Shown: positions 34,734 to 45,986 of the stretch, one piece after another
Layout: every line of letters begins with the position of its first letter
Position numbering within the stretch: the first letter of the stretch is position 1
Assembly: GCF_030247195.1 (NCBI RefSeq)
Contig: NC_080672.1
Coordinates: 15,252,001 to 15,316,000, forward strand
DNA: 64,000 nucleotides
Direction: 5' to 3'
Source: Topomyia yanbarensis
Lineage: Eukaryota; Arthropoda; Insecta; Diptera; Culicidae
Translations under genes and position numbers: made by a program
The notes under the pieces: model-generated
Database searches by the model: none
Seen by the model: the letters and a program-made list of their open reading frames with translations, nothing else
What the model was told of the DNA's origin: nothing

Positions 34734-35669
34734 GTTTGAAGGAAGAATGTTTAGAAAAGCGTAGAAAGGGTCATATGAGCAAGCCTAAGAGTTTACCGGC
34801 GACTGAACCCTTTGTCTGCTACCGCAGGAGTCAGGATCTTTTGGCATTAGAAATGCGAATCACCCGAGTCTGCGGCTTGTCCGGACGAGCGTAAAATAAC
34901 TTGTTACTTCATGCTATCGGAACTGACAACAATATTCCCAAATTATGAACAAGAACCATAACAAAAACTGAACATGTCTAGGAAACAAGTACAGTAACAC
35001 AATCAAACCTTCGAATGTAAAGCCATGCATACATTCGAACTAGTTTTTTTTTGGAACACAAATAGTTTCATGAATACGAGGTTTATTATTCATAATATCA
35101 GGAACTTGGTCACGGTTTTCGTAAATTCACGAAATTGTGATCGTTTCTTCATGAATTTCTGAACGGATTTTTTTCCGTGTACTTGCCCGTGTTCGCTGAC
35201 TGTTCGGATAGCACAAGCATGGTGATGGAGAGAAAATTTGTCGTATTCACTCATGGTTCGTTGCTCACTATGCTGATTGTGTACCCTCGTGTGACCACTT
35301 TTGTATAAAGTCTGATCCGTAGATTTGGAGTTTAACCCACCAGAATCTAATTTTTTTAGTAATTGTGACATCTGAATTTAGAATTTCTATTTTTGATCCC
35401 AATTGCAATTTACATCAGGAATTACACATCTAGAAAAAATCGTGTAACATTACGTCTCCTGACCCTGACATATATGAGCGTCAAAAATGGCACAGTTTTA
35501 CGTTCGATTTTAATTTCACACGAAACTGAATTTCGTAAATCATGTCACTTTACTCAACATATGGCGTTTGTCTTAAATGTTGATACGTGTAATTTTATAG
35601 CACTCCACATGTACATCTTTCATGTAAAATTAAACGGATAACGGTTATATTTCGTTATTTCATGAATTA

Positions 35670-37788
35670 GGAGGAACATCTGGCAACACTGTCTAGTGCT
35701 AAAGTCTCGGTTCAGTAGTATGTTTACCAAAGAAACTTTAACTAGCCATCAAATTTTGGCTGCAACCAGAAATATTCCTCCCATTCTCCCATTGGGCCCC
35801 ACCCCCTCATCACAACTGCCATTGTCAACACGGCATGTTCTGAATTGAAGTCATCGTCGAGCGCCGGACCCGATGGAATTCCATCTATAGTGCTGAAGAA
35901 ATGCATAAGCAGTCTCCTCGTACCATTATCAATACTATTCAATACCTCTTTGCGTTCGGGAATTTTCCCTGATTCATGGAAACATTCTTACATTTTTCCC
36001 GTGTTTAAAAAAGGGAACAAATGCCTTATATCAAACTATCGCGGGATAGCTGCCTTATGTGCAGTATCTAAGCTATTTGAAATTATTGTGCTCCAATTCA
36101 TCACTCACAACTGCTCTAGATACATATCTGATACCCAGCATGGTTTTATGCCCAAACGGTCAACTTCAACAAACCTTGTTTGCTATACATCTTTCATCAT
36201 CAAGTCCTTACAAGCACGACTTCAGGTTGACAGCATATATACCGATTTCTCTGCTGCTTTCGATAAGATAAATCACCAGATAGCAATGGCCAAGTTCGAT
36301 AGGCTTGGGTTCAATGGTTCCTTTCTGGCTTGGATCCAGTCATATCTGACTGGTCGTGACATGACTGTGAAAATTGGAGACTGCTCAACCATGCCATTCG
36401 AAGTGACCTCTGGGGTCCCACAGGGAAGTCATCTTGGACCCTTCATATTTTTACTCTACCTAAATGATTTAAACTTTTCATTGGAATGCTTTAAGTTGTT
36501 ATTCGCCGACGATTTCAAACTATTTCATCTAATCAAAGATTCTGAAGATACCGATTTTCTGCACACAGTTGGATATTTTTTCAAATTGGTGCAGCGTAAA
36601 TAAGATGGTATTGAATCCTTCAAAATGTTCCGTTATCTCTTTCTCCCGCAAACGCACGATAATTAAATATGACTACAAGATTTCGCAAACCATTCTCAAG
36701 CGAGAGTCATCCGTAAAAGACTTGGGGATTCTACTAGACTCTAAAATGAATTTTAAGGATCACATAGAATATACAACTTCCAAGGCCTCTAAGTTACTGG
36801 GGTTTATTTTTCGTGTTTCGAAGAACTTCGACGATATATACTGCTTAAAGGCACTTTACTGTGCTCTGGTTCGTTCAACGCTTGAATATGGTGCTGTTAT
36901 TTGGGCACCATATTACCAAATCGATATCCAGCGCATAGAAGCTATTCAACGCAAATTTATTCGTTTCGCTCTTCGTCGACTTCCATGGAGAGATCCACTA
37001 AACCTCCCGAGTTACCAGGACCGCTGTCAACTTGTTAATCTCGACCTGCTGTCCGTTCGACGAGATGTCTCTAAACCTGTTTTCATTGCTGATCTGCTAC
37101 AATCACGAACTGATTGCTCTAATCTCCTACAATATGTGGATTTCAATATTCAACCTCGTAGTCTTCGATTTCATCCCTTTTTAAGAATACCTTATGCCAG
37201 GACCAATTACGGGTATAATGAGCCATTTGCTAGTATGTGTCGTCTATTCAATCGTTGTTCTAATGTCTTTGATTTTCACTTGTCCCGAGATGTTGTAAAG
37301 CGATTGTTCCATAATACCCTGTGATATCGACAATAATCTCAGTGTTAGTTTGTAAGCGTAAATATTGTACTCGTAGTATTAGTTATAGTGAATCGTTTAT
37401 ATGTATCATTTGGGTGTTTGTAATCTGTTGGTACAAAAGATGAGGAGGTTTTATGCCTGCTGGAGAGCGAGATTGAAAGGATTTCAGCTCCAGCGGGCTT
37501 TTCCCTGCTCCCAAATAAAACAATAAAACAATAAAACAATAAAACAATAAAACAATAAAACAATAAAACAATAAAACAATAAAACAATAAAACAATAAAA
37601 CAATAAAACAATAAAACAATAAAACAATAAAACAATAAAACAATAAAACAATAAAACAATAAAACAATAAAACAATAAAACAATAAAACAATAAAACAAT
37701 AAAACAATAAAACAATAAAACAATAAAACAATAAAACAATAAAACAATAAAACAATAAAACAATAAAACAATAAAACAATAAAACAAT
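35670..37788 (+). mobile_element. 5'-truncated jockey-like LINE with octamer tail
   Basis: It is inserted in a MITE with a 5-bp repeat AATTA (35665-35669, 37789-37793), which could be a short target duplication or microhomology. It contains a reverse transcriptase (damaged) but no endonuclease. It ends in an (AATAAAAC)n tail from 37514. The RT type (SAGPDGIP, GVPQGS, FADD) and the C-terminal LPWRDPLNLP-type block fit the jockey clade found in mosquitoes. Confidence 0.85.
35706..37324 (+). pseudogene. jockey-like LINE reverse transcriptase, frameshifted
   Basis: RNA-directed DNA polymerase of a non-LTR retrotransposon. The frame from about 35745 to 36603 contains SAGPDGIPSIVLKKCISSL, PVFKKGNKCLISNYRGIAAL, motif A in YTDFSAAFDKINHQ, motif B in SGVPQGSHLGPF and motif C LLFADDFKLF. 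A frameshift near 36570 moves the reading to the frame that continues as FSNWCSVNKMVLNPSKCSVI, then KDLGILLDSKMNF and ALYCALVRSTLEYGAVIWAP. It ends at 37324 after FDFHLSRDVVKRLFHNTL. The endonuclease and ORF1 are absent (5' truncation). Related minus-strand and plus-strand copies lie at 49891-50945 and 53341-53640. Confidence 0.9.
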
Positions 37789-37790
37789 AA
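37514..37790 (+). repeat. (AATAAAAC)n tail, about 34 units
   Basis: A near-perfect 8-bp tandem repeat at the 3' end of the jockey-like LINE, ending at the insertion junction. Minus-strand frames through it read endless CFIVLLFY and are artefacts. Confidence 0.95.
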
Positions 37791-37860
37791 TTATGGTTTG
37801 TTAAATTGTGCCATGTTTGAAATTACGTCAACGACGAAATACATATTTTTTTTGTGTGTA

Positions 37861-38284
37861 GTTAATATTTTGTCAAGTTATGAAACAACATAAATATGGC
37901 TAAAATCTTCTCTTGATAAGTTCAGTTACGCTTCTATGTATTATCGTGAATAATTGAAAAAAATCACGTCCTAATTAGATTTGCATATTATTCTTTAGAT
38001 ATAAAAGAACTAAAACCGATTCTGTTTTATACTTGACCTGCGAGCGGAGAGAACATTAATTTTTATCGGTACGCGAAATAGAGCAGCATGTATAATGAAT
38101 GCGAAAAGAACAGCTGTGCTGCAGACGCTGGTATGTGCGAGAAACCGAAATTATGAAGGTTCCATCTCTAAGAAGTATTTGTCTTTAGAAAAATCCCACA
38201 TTATTATAATTACGATCTTTAAAAAATAATAGATCACCGAAATATACTACAGATCCTGGCTGGTCAAGATATCCCGAATATGGA
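37861..38284. other. AT-rich stretch without recognised features
   Basis: No coding frame or repeat structure was seen between the MITE end and the chimeric LINE fragment. Confidence 0.4.
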
Positions 38285-38852
38285 CATTTGTTTATTTGTT
38301 TATTTGTATAAAAAAAGTCCAACTGACAATTTGTCTTAATGAACTATACATACTGACCCGTGTACTGAAAACTACATGATCGAGGAGACAAAAGTCTTCA
38401 AATACCTGGGTCTTTGTCTTGATTCCACACTTTCTTGGAACGACCATATAAAATCACTTGAAAAAAGATCGCTTCATTATGTGAAGCTATGCGCCGGGTT
38501 TGTTCTTTTATCCCACAGCACGTGCTATTGAAGTTCTACTATGCGCATATCCATTCCCTTTTAAATTACCTTGTATCACTGAGGGGGCATGCCAGCATAC
38601 TGACATTGGGTGGTCTAGGTCGGACTCTTAAGGATTCTTCTGACCAAACAACATGCTCGATGTCTTGGTAACTCTTGCCATACACGCGTAGTTCACTATC
38701 AGTGATCCCTATATGAAAGAGATATACATAGTGTGTATAGCCAGCAAACGTAGATGATCCGGACCTCTACTAAAATCCCCATTCATGGACGTGTATTCTA
38801 TGCAGAACGTGTTGTCTGTATCTTAGAGAAACATGGCACAAGATAGTATAGC
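38285..38852 (-). mobile_element. chimeric LINE fragment: RNase H-LINE tail with an inverted CR1 piece
   Basis: 38604-38852 on the minus strand encodes YQDIEHVVW and RPRPPNVS, matching the C-terminus of the RNase H LINE at 26815-27527. 38287-38348 looks like that LINE type's 3' end with an AAACAAATAAAC tail in reverse. Between them, 38350-38603 is an apparently identical copy of CR1 sequence 42405-42652 in the opposite sense, including its frameshift. The right junction lies in TGCCAGCATA, a 10-nt sequence present in both parents. Confidence 0.75.
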
Positions 38853-39007
38853 ATCACCTTCTGCCTGTGGATTCTTTTAGAAGCAAATACTGTTGTGCTT
38901 TTACAATATATACATTTTTTCCTTATTTTATTTGTAATCATTTATTGTTGCTTCGTCTACTGTTAACTTATTTAGAGTGTTCGTTTAAATTTTTTTGCCT
39001 GTTCGTG

Positions 39008-40119
39008 ATGGATAATGATAATGTTATTTGTGTTGAATGCAATAAAAAGGAGGCTGATTCCAGCAAACTCGTTACTTGTTTATACTGTTTTAAAAGTGCG
39101 CGCTATAAATGTCGTAATATTATCGGCAATGCCATTCGTCGTGTAAAAGATGACATGTCCTTTTGCACACCTAGCTGTTCTGACATTTACAAACAAATCG
39201 TTCTAATGCAAAACCAAATAATAAAAATGATATAGTTTCTGCCTTAGGTGCTGAATTGAGGGAAACTATTGCAAATGCTGTGGCTTCCGAAATGCAAAAT
39301 TTGAGGGATGAATTCAAGTCCATAACATCTGCTATTGAAACCTCACAAGATTACCTTTCATCAAAATTTGATGCAATTGTATCAGATTTTGGTGATTGGA
39401 GATCTGAAAACGAGGCCCTAAAACGTGAGATAAAATCTTTAAAACAAACACAGGCATGCCTCTCCACCAATGTGAACAAACTGGAAGCGAATTTAGACAA
39501 AACCATAAGGGGAAACGTTTCTGAAAACGCGATTATCTTGGGAGTGCCTTTCCTTTTTAACGAATATTTAGTCGGTCTAGTTATAAAAATTGCAAATTGC
39601 ATTGGTGTACCCTTAGGCCGCGATGCAGTGATGCCTGCTTCAAGGTTGTAGCCAGGGAATAAAGTTACTAATAGCCTGGTTCCCATCAGAGTGATTTTTA
39701 AAGACAATGGAGATAAGGAAGAGTTGTTTGCAAACAAGAAAAAGTTTGGTAGGCTATTATCTACTACGATCGATAAATCTTTACTCATGAATGGAAAACC
39801 TACATACGTTGCAATAAGAGATGAGTTAACACCGCTTTATTTAGAACTTTTGAATGAGATGCGCGAGTGTCAGGAAAAACTTGATATTAAATATGTGTGG
39901 TCAGGTAGAGGTGGAGTTGTCCTTGTAAAGAAGGATGAAAGGGCAAAACCTTTAATCATTAGGAATCGGAATGACCTTAATCGCATTATTAACTATCACA
40001 TGGAGAACTTGGATTCAGGAGATCATTTAAATAGAGCATCGAAAATTACCCCATCCCCAAAAAGAAAGCGTAATAATGTTTTATCGAATATACGAGGCAG
40101 CTTTTCATCAAATAAATAA
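39008..40119 (+). pseudogene. CR1-like LINE ORF1 protein, broken
   Basis: A nucleic-acid-binding chaperone-type ORF1. The ATG at 39008 starts MDNDNVICVECNKKEADSSK, then CLYCFKSARYKC and FCTPSC, a Cys-rich PHD/RING-like finger. A one-base frameshift near 39229 is followed by a coiled-coil-like region (LRETIANAVASEMQNLRDEF, then ENEALKREIKSLKQ). An in-frame TAG lies at 39649-39651. The distal part, KYVWSGRGGVVLVKKDERAK then IIRNRNDLNRI, resembles the C-terminal domain of LINE ORF1 proteins. It ends at 40119 with a basic stretch (SPKRKRNN). ORF2 starts 20 nt downstream. Confidence 0.75.
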
Positions 40120-40138
40120 TAATATAATATAAATACAT

Positions 40139-43065
40139 TTGTTATGTCATATAAACTTATATTTTATGCCAATGGATTACATTAATAACTTCTTGCATGA
40201 TGATATCGATAGTTACAATAAAAATGCTTCAAGTAGCAAAAACAAATTCTTAAATATTTTGCAATGGAACATACGAGGTATGAACGATCTTAATAAGTTT
40301 GACAATATCTTACAAACCCTCGATCACTGTAATAACATGATTGATGTGGTTGTCATCGGTGAAACGTGGGTGAAATCTGGAAATGAAGATATTTTCAAAG
40401 TTCGTGGATATAATAGCGTTTTTTTTTCATGCAGAGATCAATCAAACGGTGGACTGGCAATGTTTATAAGGAATAATATGTCACATACAGTAGTAAGTAG
40501 CGCAGTCACTGACGGCTTTCATCATATTCATATCGAGTTATGTATCAGCCGAATTTACTATGATATCCACAGTTTATATCGCCCCCCTTCGTATGACATT
40601 GGAAACTTTCTAAACAAACTTGAAAATGTATTGTCCACAACTTCAAATACACATCCATGTTTTATTGTAGGAGATGTTAACATACCAGTAAATCTACCGA
40701 ACAATAATGTTGTTACTAGATATTTAACTCTCCTTAAGTCATATGGATTCGCGTGTACGAACACATTTACGACGCGCCCAGCCAGTACTAACATTTTAGA
40801 TCATGTTGCTTGTAGACTTGAGGATGTTCAACGTTTGCGGAATGACACTGTTTTTACGACAGTTAGTGACCATCTTCAAATATTTTCTTCCTACAAACTA
40901 GCAGTAGAAAAAGAACCTGTAAAATTGACAAAAACCATTGTCAACCATGAAAAGCTTAATAACGATTTCACAAATTTTATAAATGGCTTTCAGGTAACTG
41001 ATGATGTGGGCGCGTGTTTTAATAGAATTATTTCTATGTACAATTCTCTACTAACACAGTGCTCGAAGACAGTCTCCAAAACTATTAAGTGTAAAGGTGC
41101 CTACTGCCCATGGATGAATTTTGACCTGTGTACAATGATTAAAATTAAGAGTAATTATCTACGAAGGGTCAAAAACAATCCTAATGACGAACACCTCAAA
41201 GCTCTACTGCGTCATGTCACAAAAAAAGTTGATGTTTTGAAGAAACGCTGTAAAAAAACGTATTTTGAAAATATTTTCACTAACACACCTCATTCGAAGC
41301 TCTGGAAAAACATAAATAATATTTTCGGTCGTTCTAAAGTTAAGAACTCCATCAGCTTGATATGCAATGGTGTTAGAATAGACGAAGCTAGCACGGTATG
41401 CGAAGTCACGAACTTCCTACTTCTCTACCGTAGGAAAAAAACTGGGTGATAGTATACCCTCCAGTCCTAGAGCCGATCCGCTTGACAATATGCTACGCAT
41501 ACGTGAAACGATCTACATGCGTCCTGCTACCGTCAATGAAGTTATTTTATTAATCAACGGTCTCAAGAAAATCCATAGCTGTGGTCCTGATAATGTTCCC
41601 CCCAGTATTCTGAAAACTAATTGTACCGCGTTTGCCAACATCCTCACCCAAATTTTCAATATAATACTTGAAACCGGCTGTTATCCAAACTGTTTAAAAT
41701 TAGCTAAAGTAATCCCCATGTTCAAATCTGGAGACCCTTGCGACTCGTGCAACTATCGTCCGATATCAACAGTCTCAGTTTTCAACAAAGTTCTTGAAAA
41801 ACTGTTGATCTCTCGTCTACTAGAATTTTTAAACAAACACAAGATAATATATAACTTCCAGTACGGCTTTAGACAGGGTTGTAGTACCTTGATTGCATTA
41901 ACTGAATTAATCGATTCTATTGCAAAAGAAATTGACGAAAAAAAGTTGTTGGCGCCCTTTTCCTGGATTTAAAAAAAGCGTTTGATACACTAGATCACTC
42001 TATTTTGTTAGGAAAGTTAGAATGTTATGGTATAAGGGGTTTAGCCAATGATCTAACTCGCAGCTATTTGACGAATAGGGTTCAATGCGTGTCTATTGGA
42101 AATGTATCTAGCTCGTATAGAAGCATCGAAATAGGAGTTCCACAGGGCAGCAATATTGGTCCATTGCTATTCTTGCTTTATATAAACGATTTAGGAAAGC
42201 TTAAGTTAAAAGGTACACTTCGTCTTTTTGCAGATGATACCGCCTTGTTTTATCCAAACACCAGCTGTAGTGGTATTGTGCGAGATATGGAAGATGATTT
42301 AAAATTGCTTATAAAATATTTCCACGCTAACCTTCTCTCCTTAAATTTATCCAAAACCAAATATATGATTTTCCATTCATTTAGAAGATCTATAGCCCAA
42401 CACCCTGACCCGTGTACTGAAAACTACATGATCGAGGAGACAAAAGTCTTCAAATACCTGGGTCTTTGTCTTGATTCCACACTTTCTTGGAACGACCATA
42501 TAAAATCACTTGAAAAAAGATCGCTTCATTATGTGAAGCTATGCGCCGGGTTTGTTCTTTTATCCCACAGCACGTGCTATTGAAGTTCTACTATGCGCAT
42601 ATCCATTCCCTTTTAAATTACCTTGTATCACTGAGGGGGCATGCCAGCATATCCAATTTAAAAAAGCTTCAAACACTTCAGAATAGATGCCTTAAAATTA
42701 TATTCAAGAAATCAATCATGTATCCAACTATCCTGCTTTATACTAATAATTCTTATAACATATTGCCCTTGCTTGGATTGACTGAATTACAAACAATATT
42801 GTATGTTTTTAATGCACAGTACAACCCTCTAGCACATAATAACATACGGTTTACTACAGGCATTCGTATGTATACCACTAGGCAAGCCAATAATTTACAA
42901 CGCACCAGGGCTTTCAGCAACCTTGGTCAGAAACGCATTTTCTTTGCCGGGCCAACGATTTTCAATCAGCTTCCTACTGAGTTAAGACAGATAACAAATC
43001 GCATCCATTCTGAAACAAGCTTAAAACGTTATTTGAAAAATAAAATTAGTGTGTTTTTAATATGA
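40139..43065 (+). pseudogene. CR1-like LINE ORF2: endonuclease and reverse transcriptase, frameshifted
   Basis: Endonuclease (40139-40900): LQWNIRGM, VVIGETWVK with the catalytic Glu, SLYRPPS, FIVGDVNIPV with Asp and Asn, and TTVSDHLQIF with the terminal Asp-His. A linker follows to a frameshift near 41418. Reverse transcriptase: CGPDNVPPSILK, VIPMFKSGDPCDSCNYRPIS, a frameshift near 41955, then LDLKKAFDTLDHSILL (motif A), GVPQGSNIGPLLF (motif B) and RLFADDTALF (motif C). A third frameshift near 42540 leads into RVCSFIPQHVLLKFYYAHIH. It ends at 43065. All catalytic motifs persist, so inactivation looks recent. Confidence 0.88.
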
Positions 43066-43472
43066 ACTTAACATGAACTGCATAAACTTGATGTTCCCCC
43101 AAAAAGCTTTCTTTCTTTTCCTTTTCCATTTTCTTAGAATGTTAATATTAAATTTAAATTTAGTTTAAATATTTTAATTTAAAATCCGAATCTATTTAAT
43201 ATTAATACTACAGCGGGCCCCTTAAAAGGAATTATCGTTCCACTGGGTGCTCTTTGTAGCTATTATTTGTACATTATACTGTAGTGTTTGTGCCGGTTAC
43301 TTTCACGTGTTAATTTTGTCTATTTTTTTCGTTCTCAGCGTCTTCGCGAATACCTTTTTTTCATTTTTGTGCTGACCTTTTTTTGTGCGCTGAGAATTGA
43401 TGTGTCCACTACCAGAGGGCTCTCTTTGCGAGCCTTTTGGTGTGGGGGTGAGAGGCATGCTATTAAACAAAA

Positions 43473-45690
43473 AAAAAACCTGTTTTAATCCACCTAGAGG
43501 TGCAATTGTGCCTTTCTCATTTCTCCAAACTATGATTTAATAACTGGTTCGTACATTATAACTTTATGGAAATGTCTTTCATTCTTATTACACTTGGTAA
43601 GTATATATAAGAGCACCTTTTTGCATTCATCGCGGTATCGGTTTGAATCGGAGTTTTCTATGTGATCGACCTCCACAACCCGTAACTCCGGTGCTGGAAG
43701 TCGGATGGAGATGGAATTTAATATCAGTTTCTGGGGACGCAACACCTTTCATTTGAGACTAAGTTGAGCAAATCTAGCCATTTTCGAGAAACCAATATAA
43801 CCGTTATTCTGACTTTGGATGCTTCCGGATCCGTCGATGGTGGCCAGTGTGGCCAAAGAGACTTTGAATGACTGTTGGGGACCTAGATCTACAAATTCAA
43901 CAGTTGTGTTTACATTTTGGAAAAAAAAAATCACCTTTTTACATTCATCGCAGAATTCGTTAGAATCGGGATTTGCTGCGTGATCGTACGTATCACCCTG
44001 TAATTCAGGAACCAGAACTCGGATCCACACAAAATTCAACAGCAGCTGATGGACCTTTCATTTAAAATTAAGTTTGTCAAAATCGGTTCAGAAAATTCCG
44101 AGAAACCGATTTGGAAAAATCAACAAATTTTGTTTTGTAACCATACTCTTCAACTCGTAATTCGGAACAAGATGTCGGTTGAAAATGAAATTCAATAGCA
44201 ACCTATGGGAATATTATACCTTTCATTTGAATCTTAGTTTGTAAAAATCGGTTCAGGCATCTCCGAGTAACCGATGTGGACATTTTGTTAACAAATCCGC
44301 ACATACACACACATACATACACACATACACATACACACATACATACATACACACATACGTACACACAGATATTTTGCGATCTCGGCGAACTGAGTCGAAT
44401 GTTACATGAGACTCGGCCCTCCGGGCCTCGGTTAGAAAGTCGGTTTTTGGAGCAATTGCATAACCTTTCTATATAAGAAAGGCAAAAGAATAATATTTAA
44501 TTAGCTTAATAAGCATGAGTTCAATGTTATCTTCATGTGATTATATTTTAACATGTTGGTGGAATGGGTTTGAAAGTGGAGGGAATGGGGAGGTTAGTAA
44601 AGTGGGAGTGGAGGATGCGTCAGAAATCCTTCATCTTATTTCGGTATACGGGGTGGATGAAGGAAATGCGGGCGTGAGGGTGGTCTAAGGGGAGGGGAGT
44701 GATGAAGGAGGGAGGTGTAAGGGCAAGGCGTGGGGGGAGGGGCGGCGACGCAATACTCAACTGCATATTTTGCCTTCCATTTGAGACTTGGTATGAGAAA
44801 ATCGGTTCAGTCATCACCGAAGAACCGATGTGACTTTAATTGTGGAATATGCCCGGAATTCCGGACTTCCGGAATCGTCGATAGTGGACAATATATTCAA
44901 AGAATGTTTGATTGGCAATCAGTGATCTAGATCTGCGATTAGAAGTAATTTGGTGACCATTTCAATAGTTTTTAGCCTCTGAGGTATTACGATTGTACCG
45001 ATTTATATGGGAAATTCCAGTGTATCCTTACTAACACCCCTGTAACTCCGGAAGCAAGAGTCAGAACCGAATGAAATTCAGCAGCAATCAATGGTATTAC
45101 TGTATCTTTCATTTGAAATCAAGTTTGTAAAAATCGGTAGAGAATTCGTTGGGGAATGGGTGTGATATTAGCTTAGGAACTTGGCGGGTTCCCCGAGGGC
45201 GTCATGAACCGTCATAGGTGGCCAATGTCGTCAAAGCTGCTTTGATTGATCATTAGTGATCCAGACCCGCAAACTAGGGTAATGTTACATCAATTTTAAT
45301 ATGTTTTACATCATTTGAACATCATGGTGGTACCAGTTTATATGGGAATTTGCTGTGTGACCGCACTCTTCAACCCGTAACTCCGGAACCGGAAGTCGGA
45401 TCAACTAAAAATTCAATAGCAGCTTATGGGAGCGTTATACCTTTCAGATGAAACTAAGTTTGCGAATATCGGTTCAGCCATCTCTGAGAAAATTGTGTGA
45501 GTTTAAATGACACACACACACATACACACACACATACATACACACACACACACATACACACACACACAGACATTTGCCGATCTCGACGAACTGAATCGAA
45601 TGGTGTATGACACTCGGCCCTCCGGGCCTCCGTTAAAAAGTCGATTTTTACAGTGATTGCATAGCCTTTCTTCATATGAGAAAGGCAAAA
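43473..45690 (+). repeat. long modular mosquito repeat, copy B (complete)
   Basis: An uninterrupted 2.2 kb relative of copy A with the same start, two GGGCCTCGG block ends (44417-44428, 45620-45630) and the GAGAAAGGCAAAA end. At least six modules share CGTAACTCCGG, CCTTTCATTTGA and AAATCGGTTCAG blocks (module centres near 43700, 44010, 44170, 44800, 45050, 45390). CA/CATA microsatellites lie at 44299-44367 and 45511-45568. It provides the empty site for the hAT-type insertion in copy A. Confidence 0.75.
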
Positions 45691-45692
45691 AT

Positions 45693-45986
45693 GTAATCTC
45701 ATAACTTTAAGCAGAAAACAAATCACGGCCTCCGTGTCAATTACATTAGGTAATCAAACCGTTCAGAAATGCGATAAAATAAGAGATTTAGGAGTTATAT
45801 TAGATAAAAAATTAAAATTTGTGGAACATTACAACAAAATTGTTCATAGAGCTAGTAATATGCTTAATTTTATAAAACGCTTCGGATATCACTTTCTAGA
45901 TCCTTACACAATTAAAACTCTTTACGTAGCATATGTTCGGTCTATTTTAAAATATTGTAGTATTGTTTGGTCACCATTCATAAAAA
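45693..45986 (+). pseudogene. LINE reverse transcriptase C-terminal fragment
   Basis: The reading LSRKQITASVSITLGNQTVQ, then CDKIRDLGVILDKKLKFVEH and TLYVAYVRSILKYCSIVWSP, is the thumb-region end of a jockey/CR1-type reverse transcriptase (the DLGVILD block is characteristic). It starts exactly where repeat copy B ends and is cut after SPF by a partial copy D of the same repeat family. No upstream RT motifs are present, so only about 95 codons remain. Confidence 0.75.

Larger units (their letters stand above)
34333..34890 (-). mobile_element. fragment related to the insertion at 59769-60092, split by a MITE
   Basis: CATTCAATTAGCAAGGGACTGG and GAGTCGTAGTA on the left, and TACTCAAGAG plus GCGAATCACCCGAGT on the right, parallel 59829-60020 in the same order. 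The TA-flanked MITE at 34415-34706 sits exactly between the two halves. Minus orientation is inferred from the A-rich 3' end of the relative. Confidence 0.5.
33480..35182. repeat. degenerate array of TCATGAAC / TCGTGA motifs in both orientations
   Basis: Units of roughly 70-80 bp with AAATCATGAACATA and AAATCGTGATAAA repeat at 33960-34310. Inverted counterparts lie at 33480-33640 and 35070-35182 (TTCATGAATTTCTGAACGG, then TTTTTTTCCGTGTA). The region is split by another element fragment and a MITE (34333-34890). It is probably a fold-back non-autonomous element with internal tandem units. Boundaries are uncertain. Confidence 0.4.
35425..37858. mobile_element. TA-flanked MITE, copy 3, interrupted by a LINE
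   Basis: 35425-35669 plus 37789-37858 together match copy 2. TA flanks at 35423-35424 and 37859-37860. The ends are CACATCTAGAAAAAATCG and, in reverse complement, CACACAAAAAAAATATG. The two parts rejoin at AATTA, the site of the LINE insertion. Confidence 0.75.
38853..43479 (+). mobile_element. near full-length CR1-like LINE
   Basis: A 5' untranslated part (38853-39007), ORF1 with a PHD-like Cys-rich finger, ORF2 with endonuclease and reverse transcriptase, and a 3' untranslated part to an A-run at 43468-43479. The finger-type ORF1 plus RT organisation matches CR1-clade elements such as the mosquito T1/Q groups. Both ORFs are damaged. The long modular repeat copy B starts immediately after its A-run. 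Confidence 0.8.

Noticed and set aside
37345..37787. Three overlapping minus-strand frames repeating CFIVLLFY
   Set aside because: Artefact of the (AATAAAAC)n tail; the repeat lacks stops on that strand.
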